Numbered from the stretch's first letter, positions 46,744 to 58,002 are shown. The stretch is DNA of 64,000 nucleotides from Enterococcus dispar ATCC 51266 (GCF_000406945.1 NZ_KE136354.1:2676660-2740659), one strand, 5' to 3'. Notes: a model not told the origin generated them from the sequence alone. Numbers and translations are program-made.

Positions 46744-47412
46744 CTATTTAGATGTTTTGCCGGCTGGATCTAAACGGTGTTCCACCATTCCCAAAATCCA
46801 GTCCGTGAAAATTGCCATTAAAGCAGTAGGTAAAGCACCGGCTAAAATAATAGAAGCGCCATCTGTGGCATTGGTACCCCGAATAATGATATCACCTAGA
46901 CCACCAGCCCCCACGAAAGCACCGATAGCTGTGATCCCGATGGCTACCACTAAGGCATTACGTATCCCCGCCATAATGACAGAAATCGAAAGGGGTAATT
47001 CAATAAGGTAAAGCCGTTGCCAACTCGTCATACCCATCCCCTTACCAACGTCTAAGGCATTTTTATCTACTTGTTTCATGCCAGTATACGTATTTTTGAC
47101 AATTGGCAAAATGGAATAAAGGAAAACTGTTACAATCACGACATTAACGCCCAAACCTAAACCAATCATTAAAATGGATAGCATTGCGAGTTGTGGGACG
47201 GTTTGAATGACGTTGGCGATTCGAATAACCCAATCGGCTAATTTATGTCTTTTGGAAATTAAAATCCCTAATGGAATTGCTACAATCGCTGCCAATAGTA
47301 CTCCGTAAATCGAAATTAAGAAGTGACGTAAAAATTGACTGAAAACGTAGCTGCCATTTTCTCTAAAGTAATAAATAAATTGTTCGGCTAAATTCATATT
47401 TTGCAAGTCCAT
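46744..47412 (-). CDS. opuCD: Osmoprotectant ABC transporter permease OpuCD
   Basis: A 222-residue inner-membrane permease with about six helices and the EAA-like loop (GKGMGMTSWQRLYLIELPLS). It is the last gene of the four-gene opuC operon that imports carnitine, glycine betaine or choline. It follows opuCC by 4 bases; GAAGGGAAG precedes ATG 47412. It pairs with OpuCB to form the channel. Confidence 0.92.
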   Translation of the reverse strand: MDLQNMNLAEQFIYYFRENGSYVFSQFLRHFLISIYGVLLAAIVAIPLGILISKRHKLADWVIRIANVIQTVPQLAMLSILMIGLGLGVNVVIVTVFLYSILPIVKNTYTGMKQVDKNALDVGKGMGMTSWQRLYLIELPLSISVIMAGIRNALVVAIGITAIGAFVGAGGLGDIIIRGTNATDGASIILAGALPTALMAIFTDWILGMVEHRLDPAGKTSK

Positions 47413-47416
47413 TTAC

Positions 47417-48334
47417 TCACTTCCCTTCGAAATAGTGATTGTCTTTAAGAAATTTTTCAGCAACGACAGAAGGCTCGACTAAATTGTTGTCAGCTTCGTA
47501 GTTTAGTTTTTGCATTTGGGGTGTATCAATGACGCCTTCTAAGCGGCCCAGTGCCGTTTGCAGATCAGGATATTTTTTTAACAAGGCATTATCGGCAATA
47601 GCCGCTGCATCATAAGGCGGGAAGAATTTTAAGTCATCTTCTAGCATCACCAAATCATAGCTGGCGATTCGGCCGTCAGTCGAGTAGCCCAAGACAATAT
47701 CCATTTTACCGGCGGCTACAGCGTCATATACCAAACCAATTTGCATGGGTAAGATATTTTTAAACGAGAAGCCATACTCTTTTTGAAATCCGTCATATCC
47801 ATCGCCTTTACGATTAATCCAAGACGTATCGACGCCGGCAACCAATTCGTCACTAACATTTTTCAAGTCGCTAATTTTTTTCAAATTATATTTTTTAGCA
47901 GTATCTTTCCGTACTAAAAAGGTATACGTGTTATCAAAACCATAAGATTTAAACCAAGTTTGTTGATAACGTTTGTTGAATTCTGATTTTACAATTTTAA
48001 AAGCTTCTTCCGGGCTTTTCACTGGTTCCAGACCTAAAGTAGCTGTTAAATCAGTCCCAGTGTATCGAGCTGCCGAAATTTGAGCATCGCCATTGACCAT
48101 GGCTTGATTGTTAATTGTAGTTGTTGCCAAATTATTAATAATTGTTGTATCTAAATCGGTGTAATGTTCAATCATGCCAGCAACTAAGCTTGCCAAAATT
48201 TGAGCTTCAGAAGTGATACCGCCCGTAATTGCGACCGTGTTTTCACTACTAGAAGAAGCTAATCCGGGAAAAGAACACCCCGCTAATAAAACAGTAGTCA
48301 TAAGTGTAAGGAAGAGTGTTTTTATTCTTTTCAT
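47417..48334 (-). CDS. opuCC: Osmoprotectant-binding lipoprotein OpuCC
   Basis: A 305-residue solute-binding lipoprotein. The signal peptide ends in the lipobox LAGC, with lipidated Cys20. The rest is a type II periplasmic-binding fold of the OpuAC/ProX branch, with conserved segments such as LAGVDTSWINRKGDGYDG (middle shown as SWINRKGDG) and GYSTDGRI. It captures quaternary ammonium osmolytes outside the membrane. Its ATG overlaps the opuCB stop by one base (TAATG). Confidence 0.93.
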   Translation of the reverse strand: MKRIKTLFLTLMTTVLLAGCSFPGLASSSSENTVAITGGITSEAQILASLVAGMIEHYTDLDTTIINNLATTTINNQAMVNGDAQISAARYTGTDLTATLGLEPVKSPEEAFKIVKSEFNKRYQQTWFKSYGFDNTYTFLVRKDTAKKYNLKKISDLKNVSDELVAGVDTSWINRKGDGYDGFQKEYGFSFKNILPMQIGLVYDAVAAGKMDIVLGYSTDGRIASYDLVMLEDDLKFFPPYDAAAIADNALLKKYPDLQTALGRLEGVIDTPQMQKLNYEADNNLVEPSVVAEKFLKDNHYFEGK

Positions 48335-48969
48335 TAATCCGTCCCCCTTAATGCTTTTGGTGTTAAGTAATTTTCTAACAATCCCAAAAGGAAATCACTT
48401 AGTAAGGCCAATAATGTAACAGGAATTGTGCCTGCAAAGATTAAATCAGGTTGGTAGTTGTTTAAACCACTGAAAATCAAGTCACCCAAGCCGCCAGCGC
48501 CAATATAAGAAGCAAGAGTAGCCCAAGCAATCACATAAACAGAGGCTAAGCGAATCCCAGCCATAATCGTTGGCATCGCAATCGGTAGTTCGACACTAAA
48601 GATGGACTGCAAATTTGTCATTCCCATACCACGCGCCACATCCAAATAATTGTCGTCAACATTTTTCATCCCAATATAAGTATTACGTAAAATTGGTAAA
48701 AGAGAATAGATGAATAACGCGATAATCGCAGGTACTTTTCCGACACCAAAAATCGGAATCATCAGCGCTAAAAGAGCGAGAGAAGGAATCGTTTGTAACG
48801 CACTCGTAACAGTGATAACAATGTTAGCCGCTTTTTTAAAGCGCGTCAAAAGAACACCAAGCGGCACGGCAATTATAATTCCCAATATTAAAGCAAAAAA
48901 GGAGATATAAATATGCTCAAAACTTTTGTTTAAAATTTCTGAACCATGCTTTGCAAAAAAATCAGCCAT
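48334..48969 (-). CDS. opuCB: Osmoprotectant ABC transporter permease OpuCB
   Basis: A 211-residue permease with about five to six helices and the loop [20 protein letters not shown] typical of BPD_transp_1 permeases. It starts 3 bases after opuCA, and its stop overlaps the opuCC start. It forms the membrane channel with OpuCD. Confidence 0.93.
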   Translation of the reverse strand: MADFFAKHGSEILNKSFEHIYISFFALILGIIIAVPLGVLLTRFKKAANIVITVTSALQTIPSLALLALMIPIFGVGKVPAIIALFIYSLLPILRNTYIGMKNVDDNYLDVARGMGMTNLQSIFSVELPIAMPTIMAGIRLASVYVIAWATLASYIGAGGLGDLIFSGLNNYQPDLIFAGTIPVTLLALLSDFLLGLLENYLTPKALRGTD

Positions 48970-48972
48970 CCT

Positions 48973-50136
48973 CTACGCCTCCTCTTTTGCAGATTCAATC
49001 GCTTCACTGATAGAAGTTTCATCACCCCATAAGACATCATAGACAATATCAACCAATGAGGCGCGAGTTAAGATGCCAACGACCCGTGTTTTTTGGTCCA
49101 CAACTGGAACATATTTTAAGCCACGTTTTAAAATACGCTGTAAAACGTCCCGCAATAATTTATCTTCTTTTACATAGAAAACGTCTTTATTTAAAATATC
49201 CCCCACACTTGAAGCTTTGCCGCGCATTTTATCTATGGATTCAACGTCAATATAACCTTTTAAAATCTTACTGTTATCTGTAACTAATAAGGTATCAACC
49301 CGTTTTTCTCGCATCAAAGAGATGGCTTCGCGTAAAGATTTTTCCGGAGTAATCGTAATGGCATTGTTTAGCATAACTTCACCAACCGTCGTAGTATCCG
49401 GCTTAGCTTGTAGTAGGCGGTCTTCGCCAATTAATTCTTCAACAAATTCATTGGCAGGATTACGCAGGATATTTTCCGGAGTATCAAATTGAATCACTTT
49501 GCCTTCACTCATAATGACAATGCGATTGGCCAATTTTAAAGCTTCGTCCATATCGTGGGTAACAAAAACAATTGTTTTGCCTAACCGTTCTTGTAAATCC
49601 TTGACTAAGTCTTGAAGAGCATCACGAGTAATCGGATCCAACGCACCAAAAGGTTCATCCATTAAAATAATATCTTGGTTGGCTGCTAAGGCCCGTACGA
49701 CACCAATTCGTTGTTGTTGACCGCCAGAAAGTTCTGCTGGATAACGATCTAACATTTCACGGGGTAATTCGACTAAATCAATCATTTTTTCAGCTGTCTG
49801 TTTGCGCGTCTCTTCATCGACTTTCATCAACTTTTGGACTAAAGTAATGTTTTCGCGAATCGTCATATGAGGCATTAAACCAATATTTTGAATGACATAG
49901 CCAATTTGGCGGCGTAATTCCACAGGATTAACGTCTTTGACGTCTTTATCGTTAATGAGGACTTTACCTTTTGTCGGTTCGTTCATTCGATTAATCATGC
50001 GCATACACGTTGTTTTACCAGAACCACTTGTTCCGATAAAACAAATAAATTCGCCTTTGTTAAAAGACAAATTGACGTCTTCGACAGCGACTTTACCGCC
50101 TTTATAAATTTTTGTTACGTGTTGAAATTCGATCAA
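48973..50136 (-). CDS. opuCA: Osmoprotectant ABC transporter ATPase OpuCA
   Basis: A 387-residue ATPase with Walker A GTSGSGKTT (about residues 36-44), signature LSGGQQQR, Walker B ILMDEPFGALDP and two CBS domains in the C-terminal third (from about residue 255). In Listeria the CBS pair of this subunit binds c-di-AMP, which inhibits uptake. The start is TTG 50136 after GAGGTGA. It is the first gene of opuCA-CB-CC-CD. Confidence 0.94.
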   Translation of the reverse strand: MIEFQHVTKIYKGGKVAVEDVNLSFNKGEFICFIGTSGSGKTTCMRMINRMNEPTKGKVLINDKDVKDVNPVELRRQIGYVIQNIGLMPHMTIRENITLVQKLMKVDEETRKQTAEKMIDLVELPREMLDRYPAELSGGQQQRIGVVRALAANQDIILMDEPFGALDPITRDALQDLVKDLQERLGKTIVFVTHDMDEALKLANRIVIMSEGKVIQFDTPENILRNPANEFVEELIGEDRLLQAKPDTTTVGEVMLNNAITITPEKSLREAISLMREKRVDTLLVTDNSKILKGYIDVESIDKMRGKASSVGDILNKDVFYVKEDKLLRDVLQRILKRGLKYVPVVDQKTRVVGILTRASLVDIVYDVLWGDETSISEAIESAKEEA

Positions 50137-50271
50137 TTTACTTCACCTCTTCATCATTTTCCCAGTTATGTATCACTACTAGTATGTAAGTAAATGAAGG
50201 ATATGACAAATAATACGCATATTTTTGGAAAAATTTCTATTTGGTAGAAAAATTGATACCGCTTTTTTTAT

Positions 50272-50310
50272 AAAAAAACACTCTGCTAAATTTTTAGCAG
50301 AGTTTTTAGC
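50272..50310 (-). terminator. Terminator downstream of the VOC dioxygenase gene
   Basis: On the minus strand ACTCTGCTAAA pairs with TTTAGCAGAGT, followed by T7. A third AGCAGAGT half-copy lies next to it, allowing an alternative pairing. Confidence 0.88.
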
Positions 50311-50337
50311 AGAGTGTAGTATAAAACTATGGCGAAT

Positions 50338-51225
50338 CTAATCAACCGGATACAAGTTGGCTTCAATTTCTGAACGTTTATTGGCTAAAAATGGCGGCAG
50401 CGCAAAACTTTCTCCTAACGTTTCTAACGGTTCATCAATCGTAAAGCCAGGAGACATTGTTGCAAATTCTAAACGATTACCACCAGGTTCGCGAATATAA
50501 AGACTTTTGAAATAGCCGCGGGAAATAATCTCCTCAATTTGCCAATCTTGTGCTTGGGCTCTTTTATATAAGACTTGTAAGACCGCATCATCTTTGACAG
50601 CAAATGCCACATGATCAATGCTACCACGTCCCATCCGCATTTTTTCGTTTATTTCAGTTTGATAAAGCTCTAAGTGTTCATTCGTACTTAATCTTATTTT
50701 GTCATCTTCAACGGTCCAATCCAAATAGCGTTTAAAGAAATCAGTTGTTGCTGTAATATCTGAGACATGCAATTGGGTAGAAGCAAGCCCTAATATTTGT
50801 TTGTCACCAGGCACATCATTTTGAACCTGCAATTCAGGTTTTAGAGGTCCTTCCGTGACTTCGTTTAAAATAAGCGCTACATTATCAGGATCTTCAAAAA
50901 ATAATTGTTTTTCTTGTTTGGTGACAGCCACACCTGCATTTGTTAATCGTTCATACCAATAATTTAAGCTATCAGCAGGAATATTGAGGCCGATGGTGGC
51001 TAAAAAGTGATCGTGATCGTAACGTTGTCCTAAGTGGGGAACGATAAAAAACGTTACAACGCTACCAGGACTGCCGGTGTAGTCCCCATAATAATAATGG
51101 AGCATCCGCGTATTTTCTTGATTGACGGTATTTTTGACAAAGCGCATCCCCAGCAACTGGGTATAAAACGCAATATTTTTCTTGCGATTTTTAGTTAACA
51201 ATGAAATATGATGAAAAGCTGGCAT
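50338..51225 (-). CDS. VOC-family ring-cleaving dioxygenase/glyoxalase-like protein
   Basis: A 295-residue protein with two vicinal-oxygen-chelate modules (HHISLLTKN at the start; TQLHVSDITAT at about residue 150). Metal ligands expected in this fold are the histidines in FHHIS and IDHVAF and the glutamate in NRLEFA. It resembles MhqO/YkcA-type hydroquinone dioxygenases that detoxify quinones. ATG 51225 follows GAGGTG. The azoreductase elsewhere in the window has a related role, but the two are not linked. Confidence 0.85.
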   Translation of the reverse strand: MPAFHHISLLTKNRKKNIAFYTQLLGMRFVKNTVNQENTRMLHYYYGDYTGSPGSVVTFFIVPHLGQRYDHDHFLATIGLNIPADSLNYWYERLTNAGVAVTKQEKQLFFEDPDNVALILNEVTEGPLKPELQVQNDVPGDKQILGLASTQLHVSDITATTDFFKRYLDWTVEDDKIRLSTNEHLELYQTEINEKMRMGRGSIDHVAFAVKDDAVLQVLYKRAQAQDWQIEEIISRGYFKSLYIREPGGNRLEFATMSPGFTIDEPLETLGESFALPPFLANKRSEIEANLYPVD

Positions 51226-51401
51226 AAAAGACACCTCTTTTAGGAATTAGAAAAATCACACGATAGCAATCGCACTATTTTCTTACTTTATGTAAGTTTA
51301 ACGACTAAAAAAGTTTTCAGCAAGTAATGTGTCTCATTCATCGTCAAGCACTATAAAAAATGTTAAAATACAAAAGACAATTTCAGAAAAGAGTGGTAAA
51401 A

Positions 51402-52433
51402 ATGTTAACAACAGAAGATTTTGATTTTGATTTGCCGGAGGAACTGATTGCGCAAACACCATTGGAAAAACGATCGAGTTCACGACTGTTAGTTGTAAAT
51501 CGACAAACAGGGGAAATGGAAGACAAACATTTTAGTGATATTATTGATGAATTAAATCCAGGCGATGCATTGGTGATGAATGACACACGCGTTTTGCCTG
51601 CGCGTTTGCATGGCGAAAAACCGGATACAGGTGGTCATTTAGAAGTACTCCTTTTAACCAATACCACAGGTGATACGTGGGAAACATTAATTAAACCGGC
51701 TAAAAGAGCAAAAATTGGGACAGAAATTGTCTTTGGTGATGGACGGCTAAAAGCGGTTGTAGAAGAAGAATTAGAACACGGCGGACGTATTATTACGTTT
51801 AAATATGATGGTATCTTTTTGGAAATTTTGGAATCCCTTGGAGAAATGCCTTTACCTCCTTATATTAAAGAACGTTTGGAAAATCCAGATCGTTATCAAA
51901 CTGTCTATGCCAAAGAAAATGGCTCAGCGGCAGCACCAACAGCTGGTTTACACTTCACCCCAGAATTATTAGCAGCAATTGAAGCCAAAGGGGTAAAACT
52001 GGTTTATTTAACGTTACACGTAGGTCTTGGTACTTTTAGACCGGTTAGTGTCGACAATATTGCTGAACACCATATGCACAGTGAATTTTATCGTTTAACA
52101 GAAAAAGCCGCACAAGAGCTAAATGAAGTGCGGGTAAGTGGGGGCAAAATTGTAGCTGTTGGAACAACTTCGATTCGCACATTGGAAACAATCGGCACCA
52201 AATTTAATGGTGAAATTAAGGCCGACAGTGGCTGGACAGATATTTTTATTACACCAGGTTATGAATTTAAAATTGTTCAAGCTTTTAGCACTAACTTCCA
52301 TTTGCCAAAATCAACCTTAGTAATGTTGGTAAGTGCTTTTGCTGGGCGAGAATTAACATTAGCAGCTTATCAACATGCGATTGAAGCCCGTTATCGCTTC
52401 TTTAGTTTTGGTGATGCGATGTTTGTAAAATAG
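51402..52433 (+). CDS. queA: tRNA preQ1-ribosyltransferase-isomerase QueA
   Basis: A 343-residue enzyme that transfers a ribosyl unit of SAM to preQ1 in tRNA, making epoxyqueuosine. Conserved segments include [37 protein letters not shown] and the C-terminal [19 protein letters not shown] (shown as RYRFFSFGD). ATG 51402 and the length of 343 are typical; the longer frame to 51360 has no ribosome-binding site. tgt, the preceding step, lies 4.4 kb downstream. Confidence 0.95.
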   Translation: MLTTEDFDFDLPEELIAQTPLEKRSSSRLLVVNRQTGEMEDKHFSDIIDELNPGDALVMNDTRVLPARLHGEKPDTGGHLEVLLLTNTTGDTWETLIKPAKRAKIGTEIVFGDGRLKAVVEEELEHGGRIITFKYDGIFLEILESLGEMPLPPYIKERLENPDRYQTVYAKENGSAAAPTAGLHFTPELLAAIEAKGVKLVYLTLHVGLGTFRPVSVDNIAEHHMHSEFYRLTEKAAQELNEVRVSGGKIVAVGTTSIRTLETIGTKFNGEIKADSGWTDIFITPGYEFKIVQAFSTNFHLPKSTLVMLVSAFAGRELTLAAYQHAIEARYRFFSFGDAMFVK

Positions 52434-52492
52434 TTGACCTCAAGCAGCAAAAGTTATTTTAAACGCCTTGATTAGACTAATAGTTTTAAAAA

Positions 52493-52538
52493 GAAGAAGA
52501 GACCGCTTTAAATACAAGTAGTCTCTTCTTGTTTTTGT
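52493..52538 (+). terminator. Terminator after queA
   Basis: AAGAAGAGAC pairs with GTCTCTTCTT, followed by a T-rich tail. Confidence 0.82.
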
Positions 52539-52565
52539 TTTCTTGGGAAATTTATCAGACACAAA

Positions 52566-52602
52566 GAAAGAGGATGGGCTCTCGAGTGCCCATCCTCTTT
52601 TA
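52566..52602. terminator. Strong hairpin, probably a bidirectional terminator
   Basis: AAAGAGGATGGGC pairs perfectly with GCCCATCCTCTTT, with T-rich sequence on both sides. Confidence 0.8.
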
Positions 52603-52956
52603 TATCATGGAAGGATTTGTTGAAAAGGGTTATTTGCAGTTTATATATGCAAAGTATCAATCTCTTGTGTTAAACATAAAATTTTGTTTTCACTACATTT
52701 TCTACACTAAAACATGTGATTCTTGTTGCTATTCACTTGTAATCTTGTATCCTGTAATTGTTACGTATTGATTTTTTACTACTTGTTGTGTTAAATCTCA
52801 ACCTCTAATACGCATTCACTATTTATAATTTTTTTACTTCACACATATAAATCTAGGTGAATCTTGTACATCGAACAACTTTTAGCTTGTTTAATTTATC
52901 TTCTTTTCGAGATCTCCTTTCCAACAAATATCTTCCTTCCTTACACCCATAGTATA
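52566..52956 (-). ncRNA. Putative minus-strand noncoding transcript
   Basis: On the minus strand a promoter (52979-52951) points into about 350 bases of AT-rich DNA with no ORF longer than about 20 codons and ends at the strong hairpin AAAGAGGATGGGC/GCCCATCCTCTTT (52600-52566). The transcript would be A/G-rich. No known RNA family was recognised. It occupies the 650-base gap between queA and the P-type ATPase gene. Confidence 0.4.
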
Positions 52957-52979
52957 GCACGGTATAAAAGCGCTTACAA
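52951..52979 (-). promoter_or_regulatory. Minus-strand promoter overlapped by a cre-like site
   Basis: On the minus strand: TTGTAA (52979-52974), a 17-base spacer and TATACT (52956-52951). TAAAAGCGCTTACA (52965-52978, plus strand) fits the CcpA consensus TGWAARCGYTWNCW at all but one position and covers the -35 side. CcpA control of this transcript or of the ATPase gene is inferred. Confidence 0.55.
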
Positions 52980-53019
52980 GAGATAGGCTCCTATTTTGTA
53001 AAATAAAATTTCCTACGTT

Positions 53020-53064
53020 AATTGTGAATATTTTTTGAACAATTGTGAAAAAACCGCATATAGT
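53020..53064 (+). promoter_or_regulatory. Promoter of the P-type ATPase with AATTGTGAA direct repeats
   Basis: TTGAAC (53035-53040), an 18-base spacer and TATAGT (53059-53064). AATTGTGAA occurs at 53020-53028 and again at 53041-53049, a 21-base period that puts both copies on the same face of the helix. A regulator site is plausible. Confidence 0.5.
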
Positions 53065-53127
53065 TTGTGGTCTTAAAAAATCATATGTTATAGTTAAATT
53101 ATGAATAAAATAAAGGGAGAGAAGATG

Positions 53128-55764
53128 ATGGACTATTATAAAAAAACAGCAGATGAAATAGTGAAGGGATTTTCTTCACAAACTCAAGACGGACTTAGTA
53201 ACAAAGAAGCCCAAACGCGCTATGAAAAATATGGACCAAACCGTTTTGCTGAAGAGAAAAAAGATTCTATGCTGAAAAAGGTTTTACTGAGCTTAACAGA
53301 TTTCACCACCTTAGTTTTAATGGTGGCGGCGATTATTTCATTTTATACTGCGATTGCGACAGAGCATGGCGATTTATTTGAAGGAATTTTGATTATTGCG
53401 ATTATTGTCATTAATTCTGTTTTGACGATTGTCCAAGAAGGAAATGCTGAAAAAGCGCTAAGTGCGTTGCAAGATATGAACAAACAAACCGCTTCCGTCA
53501 TCAGAGAGGGACAGCAAAAAGATATTGACGCCGATGAATTGGTACCAGGGGATTTATTGGTAATCGAAAACGGTGCGATGATTGCGGCGGATGCTCGTTT
53601 AACGCAAGCTTCCCAATTGCGAATTGAGGAGTCTGCGTTGACCGGGGAAAGTGAGCCGGTAGAAAAAGATGCTGATTTTATCAGTGAAGAAGAGTTACCT
53701 TTAGGTGATCAGCAAAATATGGTGTTTAAAGGCTGTACTGTCGTAAATGGTCGGGGCCAAGCAATTGTGACTGGTACTGGTATGGAAACTGAAATGGGTA
53801 AAATCGCAGGCCTCTTAAGTGATTCCGGGACGTCTTTGACTCCGTTGCAAAAGCGATTAAATCAATTAGGAAAACAAATTAGTTTAATTGCCCTAGTTGC
53901 TGCCGCCTTAGTCTTTTTTATTGGCTACTTGCAAAATGAACCACTTTTAGAAATGTTTATGACATCTGTTTCTTTAGCCGTCGCAGCAGTTCCAGAAACA
54001 TTAACCGTCATTGTTACCTTGACTTTAGCGTATGGTGTGCAAAAAATGGCGAAGAAAAATGCCATTATTAGACGATTACCAGCAGTGGAAACATTGGGCA
54101 CAGCCAGCGTAATTTGTTCCGATAAGACTGGGACTTTAACACAAAATAAAATGCAAGTTCGTCGGGTTTGGTCGCGTGGAGATGAAGTAACTGATGTTGA
54201 AGATGGCATGACTGCTGAAGCGATGGAGGTATTAAAAATCGCTAGTCTTTGTACCGATGTGATCGTGGAAAAAGGCGAGGACGATGAAGTAGTAGTCAAA
54301 GGTAATCCGACTGAAGTTGCGATTGTGCGTGCGATTGAAGAAAATTATCACACAAAAAAAGAATTGGATGAAGAATACCCCCGGATTGCTGAATTGCCTT
54401 TTGATTCGAAGCGAAAAATGATGACGACTGTCCATAAGATGGGCAATAAAAAGTTTCTTTCTGTTACAAAAGGTGCCTTTGATGTCTTAATGCCTAAATT
54501 TCATTATGGCGATGTTGAGCGAGCCCAAGTCGTCAATGATCGTTTTGGTAAAAAAGCATTACGGGTAATCGCAGTGGGATATCGGGTTTTTGAAGAAGAA
54601 CCCACTGAAATTACTTCAGAAAATTTGGAGCAAGATTTACGATTACTCGGTTTAGTGGGGATGATTGATCCGCCGCGTCCGGAAAGTAAAGGGGCGATCA
54701 AAAAAGCCCGGAAAGCAGGTATCAAAACAGTTATGATTACCGGCGATCACGTGGTGACAGCTAGCGCGATAGCCAAAGAATTAGGGATCTTAAATCATAA
54801 GAAACAAGCAATTTCAGGAGCACAATTACAAAAATTAACGGACGAAGAACTAGATGGGAAAGTAAAAGAGTTAACCGTCTATGCCCGGGTAACGCCAGAA
54901 GATAAAATTAGAATTGTTAAATCATGGCAGCGAACAGGCGCAGTGGTGGCGATGACAGGTGATGGTGTCAACGATGCACCCGCATTAAATGCCAGTAATG
55001 TTGGTTGTGCCATGGGAATCACCGGAACAGATGTGGCCAAAGGAGCTGCAGATATTGTTTTAACAGATGATAACTTTGCGACGATTGTCGATGCAGTTGC
55101 ACAAGGACGGACTGTTTATCAAAATATTCGCAAAGCAATCAACTTTTTATTAAGTTGTAATATCTCCGAAATCTTTATCGTTTTAATTGCGATGCTGATT
55201 GGCTGGGGTGCACCTTTTAGTGCTGTTCAATTATTATTTGTTAATGTGGTAGCCGATGGATTACCTGGGTTTGCTTTAGGTAGAGAACCCGCAGAAGCGG
55301 GAATTATGAATGAGCCGCCAATTCCAGCACATGAAGGAATTTTTGCTCGCGGACTTTGGAAAAAAATTGCGGTAAATGCAGGTATTTTTACTGTCGTGAC
55401 ACTTTTTGGTTATTATTTAGGTTCTTTTGTGGATAGTGTCAGCCCTTGGGTTGATGCAAGTCCAGAAGTTGGTCAAACGGTTGCTTTTCTAGTCTTAGCT
55501 TATTCTTCAATTATTCATGTCTTTAATGTCCGGAGTAGTCGTTCCATTTTTCAAGTGAAATTATCATCGAATAAATCGCTTTTTGAAATGGCTGTATTGG
55601 CGATTTTGATTACGACTGCTATCGCGTTATTACCTTTTACACAAGAATTATTTAATTTGGTTCACATTAGTTTAAATCACTGGTTCTTAGTGGCGATATT
55701 GTCAATTGTACCAGTATTTGTAAACGAAATGATCAAGTTCCATTTTTCATCAGATGAAGACTAA
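53128..55764 (+). CDS. Cation-transporting P-type ATPase (PMCA/SERCA-like, P2)
   Basis: An 878-residue pump with an N-terminal cation-ATPase domain, the TGES actuator motif (ALTGESEPV), phosphorylation site CSDKTGTLT (Asp near residue 332), KGAFDVL, and the hinge TGDGVNDAPAL, with about ten membrane helices. The length and order match bacterial Ca2+ pumps such as Listeria LMCA1. The M4 motif reads VPETL where Ca2+ pumps usually have PEGL, while M6 keeps the aspartate (VADGLPG), so ion selectivity is uncertain. ATG 53128 is eight bases after GGGAG; the ATG at 53101 has no such site. Confidence 0.88.
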   Translation: MDYYKKTADEIVKGFSSQTQDGLSNKEAQTRYEKYGPNRFAEEKKDSMLKKVLLSLTDFTTLVLMVAAIISFYTAIATEHGDLFEGILIIAIIVINSVLTIVQEGNAEKALSALQDMNKQTASVIREGQQKDIDADELVPGDLLVIENGAMIAADARLTQASQLRIEESALTGESEPVEKDADFISEEELPLGDQQNMVFKGCTVVNGRGQAIVTGTGMETEMGKIAGLLSDSGTSLTPLQKRLNQLGKQISLIALVAAALVFFIGYLQNEPLLEMFMTSVSLAVAAVPETLTVIVTLTLAYGVQKMAKKNAIIRRLPAVETLGTASVICSDKTGTLTQNKMQVRRVWSRGDEVTDVEDGMTAEAMEVLKIASLCTDVIVEKGEDDEVVVKGNPTEVAIVRAIEENYHTKKELDEEYPRIAELPFDSKRKMMTTVHKMGNKKFLSVTKGAFDVLMPKFHYGDVERAQVVNDRFGKKALRVIAVGYRVFEEEPTEITSENLEQDLRLLGLVGMIDPPRPESKGAIKKARKAGIKTVMITGDHVVTASAIAKELGILNHKKQAISGAQLQKLTDEELDGKVKELTVYARVTPEDKIRIVKSWQRTGAVVAMTGDGVNDAPALNASNVGCAMGITGTDVAKGAADIVLTDDNFATIVDAVAQGRTVYQNIRKAINFLLSCNISEIFIVLIAMLIGWGAPFSAVQLLFVNVVADGLPGFALGREPAEAGIMNEPPIPAHEGIFARGLWKKIAVNAGIFTVVTLFGYYLGSFVDSVSPWVDASPEVGQTVAFLVLAYSSIIHVFNVRSSRSIFQVKLSSNKSLFEMAVLAILITTAIALLPFTQELFNLVHISLNHWFLVAILSIVPVFVNEMIKFHFSSDED

Positions 55765-55789
55765 AAATCATTTGAAAACTTACAATCAA

Positions 55790-55831
55790 TAAAAAAGGAG
55801 CTGTGACAATTTTTGTCACAGCTCCTTTTTT
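55790..55831 (+). terminator. Terminator after the P-type ATPase
   Basis: AAAAAAGGAGCTGTGACAA pairs with TTGTCACAGCTCCTTTTTT. Confidence 0.95.
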
Positions 55832-55902
55832 ATAAATGGCGATTCATAAGTAACTACTGTCACGCCTTTTTTAATTCACTTAATTTTTTCAGAGAGCATG
55901 GA

Positions 55903-56640
55903 TTAAAAAGTTTCCGCTTCATTTGGTAAGTTGTTGTAAAAAGCTGCTTTAGTAGCGTAAATATAAGGATTTAACCATAAGTAGCCAATACCGCATGTTA
56001 AGACTGCTAGGATATGCCAGCCGATGAAACTTAAATCCAACCAGAATAATTGGCCTTTATAACCGTTCATTAAACGACGACTTGCCGTGATACATTCTAG
56101 ATAGCCTGGTTTTTGACCGGTACCTTCTAAAATATCATAGTAAATAAAGTTGGCTTGGGCATAAGAATAACTTTTAATAATCCCAGGAATCAATAACAGC
56201 AATGACCACAAACCAATAAAGATGGTTGAAAGTAGATAAATACATACAACACCAACTAAGGAAGGACTTTTAAATGCTCGGAAAACATCACTTAGAGGGT
56301 TAATATCTACCCGTTTCCCCCGATAAATATCTAAAAACGTCCAAGACATTCCAGAAACAAAAATAGTTGTTAGCAATCCGCTAAGAATGCCGCCGCCTTG
56401 ATTGCCAATTTGGGCTGTCCAAGAAACATCACCATTATTGCCCATCCCATTTGAAACAGTGTCCAATGTCTCTGGACTAAAAAATGCGACGCCACCGATA
56501 ATTGCAATAAGAGGAATGATAATAATTGCTGCAATGGCAATGCCGATAACAGTTGGGATTAAGTTCATTAAAACAGCATCTTTCCAGCGCCCTTGTAACA
56601 TTTGTTTTGCTTCTAACTTTAATTCACCAGATGATTTCAT
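55903..56640 (-). CDS. DUF975 family membrane protein
   Basis: A 245-residue protein of the DUF975 family with about five hydrophobic segments (first at about residues 27-52, last near residue 205). Conserved are the N-terminal ELKLEAKQMLQGRWKDA (middle: AKQMLQGRW), the PGIIKSYSYAQANFI segment and CITASRRLMNG. Function unknown. It is divergent from tgt; a ribosome-binding site AAAAAAGGAG precedes ATG 56640. Confidence 0.85.
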   Translation of the reverse strand: MKSSGELKLEAKQMLQGRWKDAVLMNLIPTVIGIAIAAIIIIPLIAIIGGVAFFSPETLDTVSNGMGNNGDVSWTAQIGNQGGGILSGLLTTIFVSGMSWTFLDIYRGKRVDINPLSDVFRAFKSPSLVGVVCIYLLSTIFIGLWSLLLLIPGIIKSYSYAQANFIYYDILEGTGQKPGYLECITASRRLMNGYKGQLFWLDLSFIGWHILAVLTCGIGYLWLNPYIYATKAAFYNNLPNEAETF

Positions 56641-56838
56641 TTTTTCAACTCCTTTTTTTAAGTAAGTTCAGTATAACAAAAACTTTAACTTTTGGAAATT
56701 ACAAGAAATTTTTAATAATAAGGCATTTTTTTGCCAAATAAAGGCACATTTATTAAGAGAAAATAACAGTCAAAATTATGACCTTGCAAATTTTTTGCGC
56801 AGCCTTTATGATGATTGAAGCTACAAAGAACAAAGTAG

Positions 56839-58002
<1,164 letters not shown>

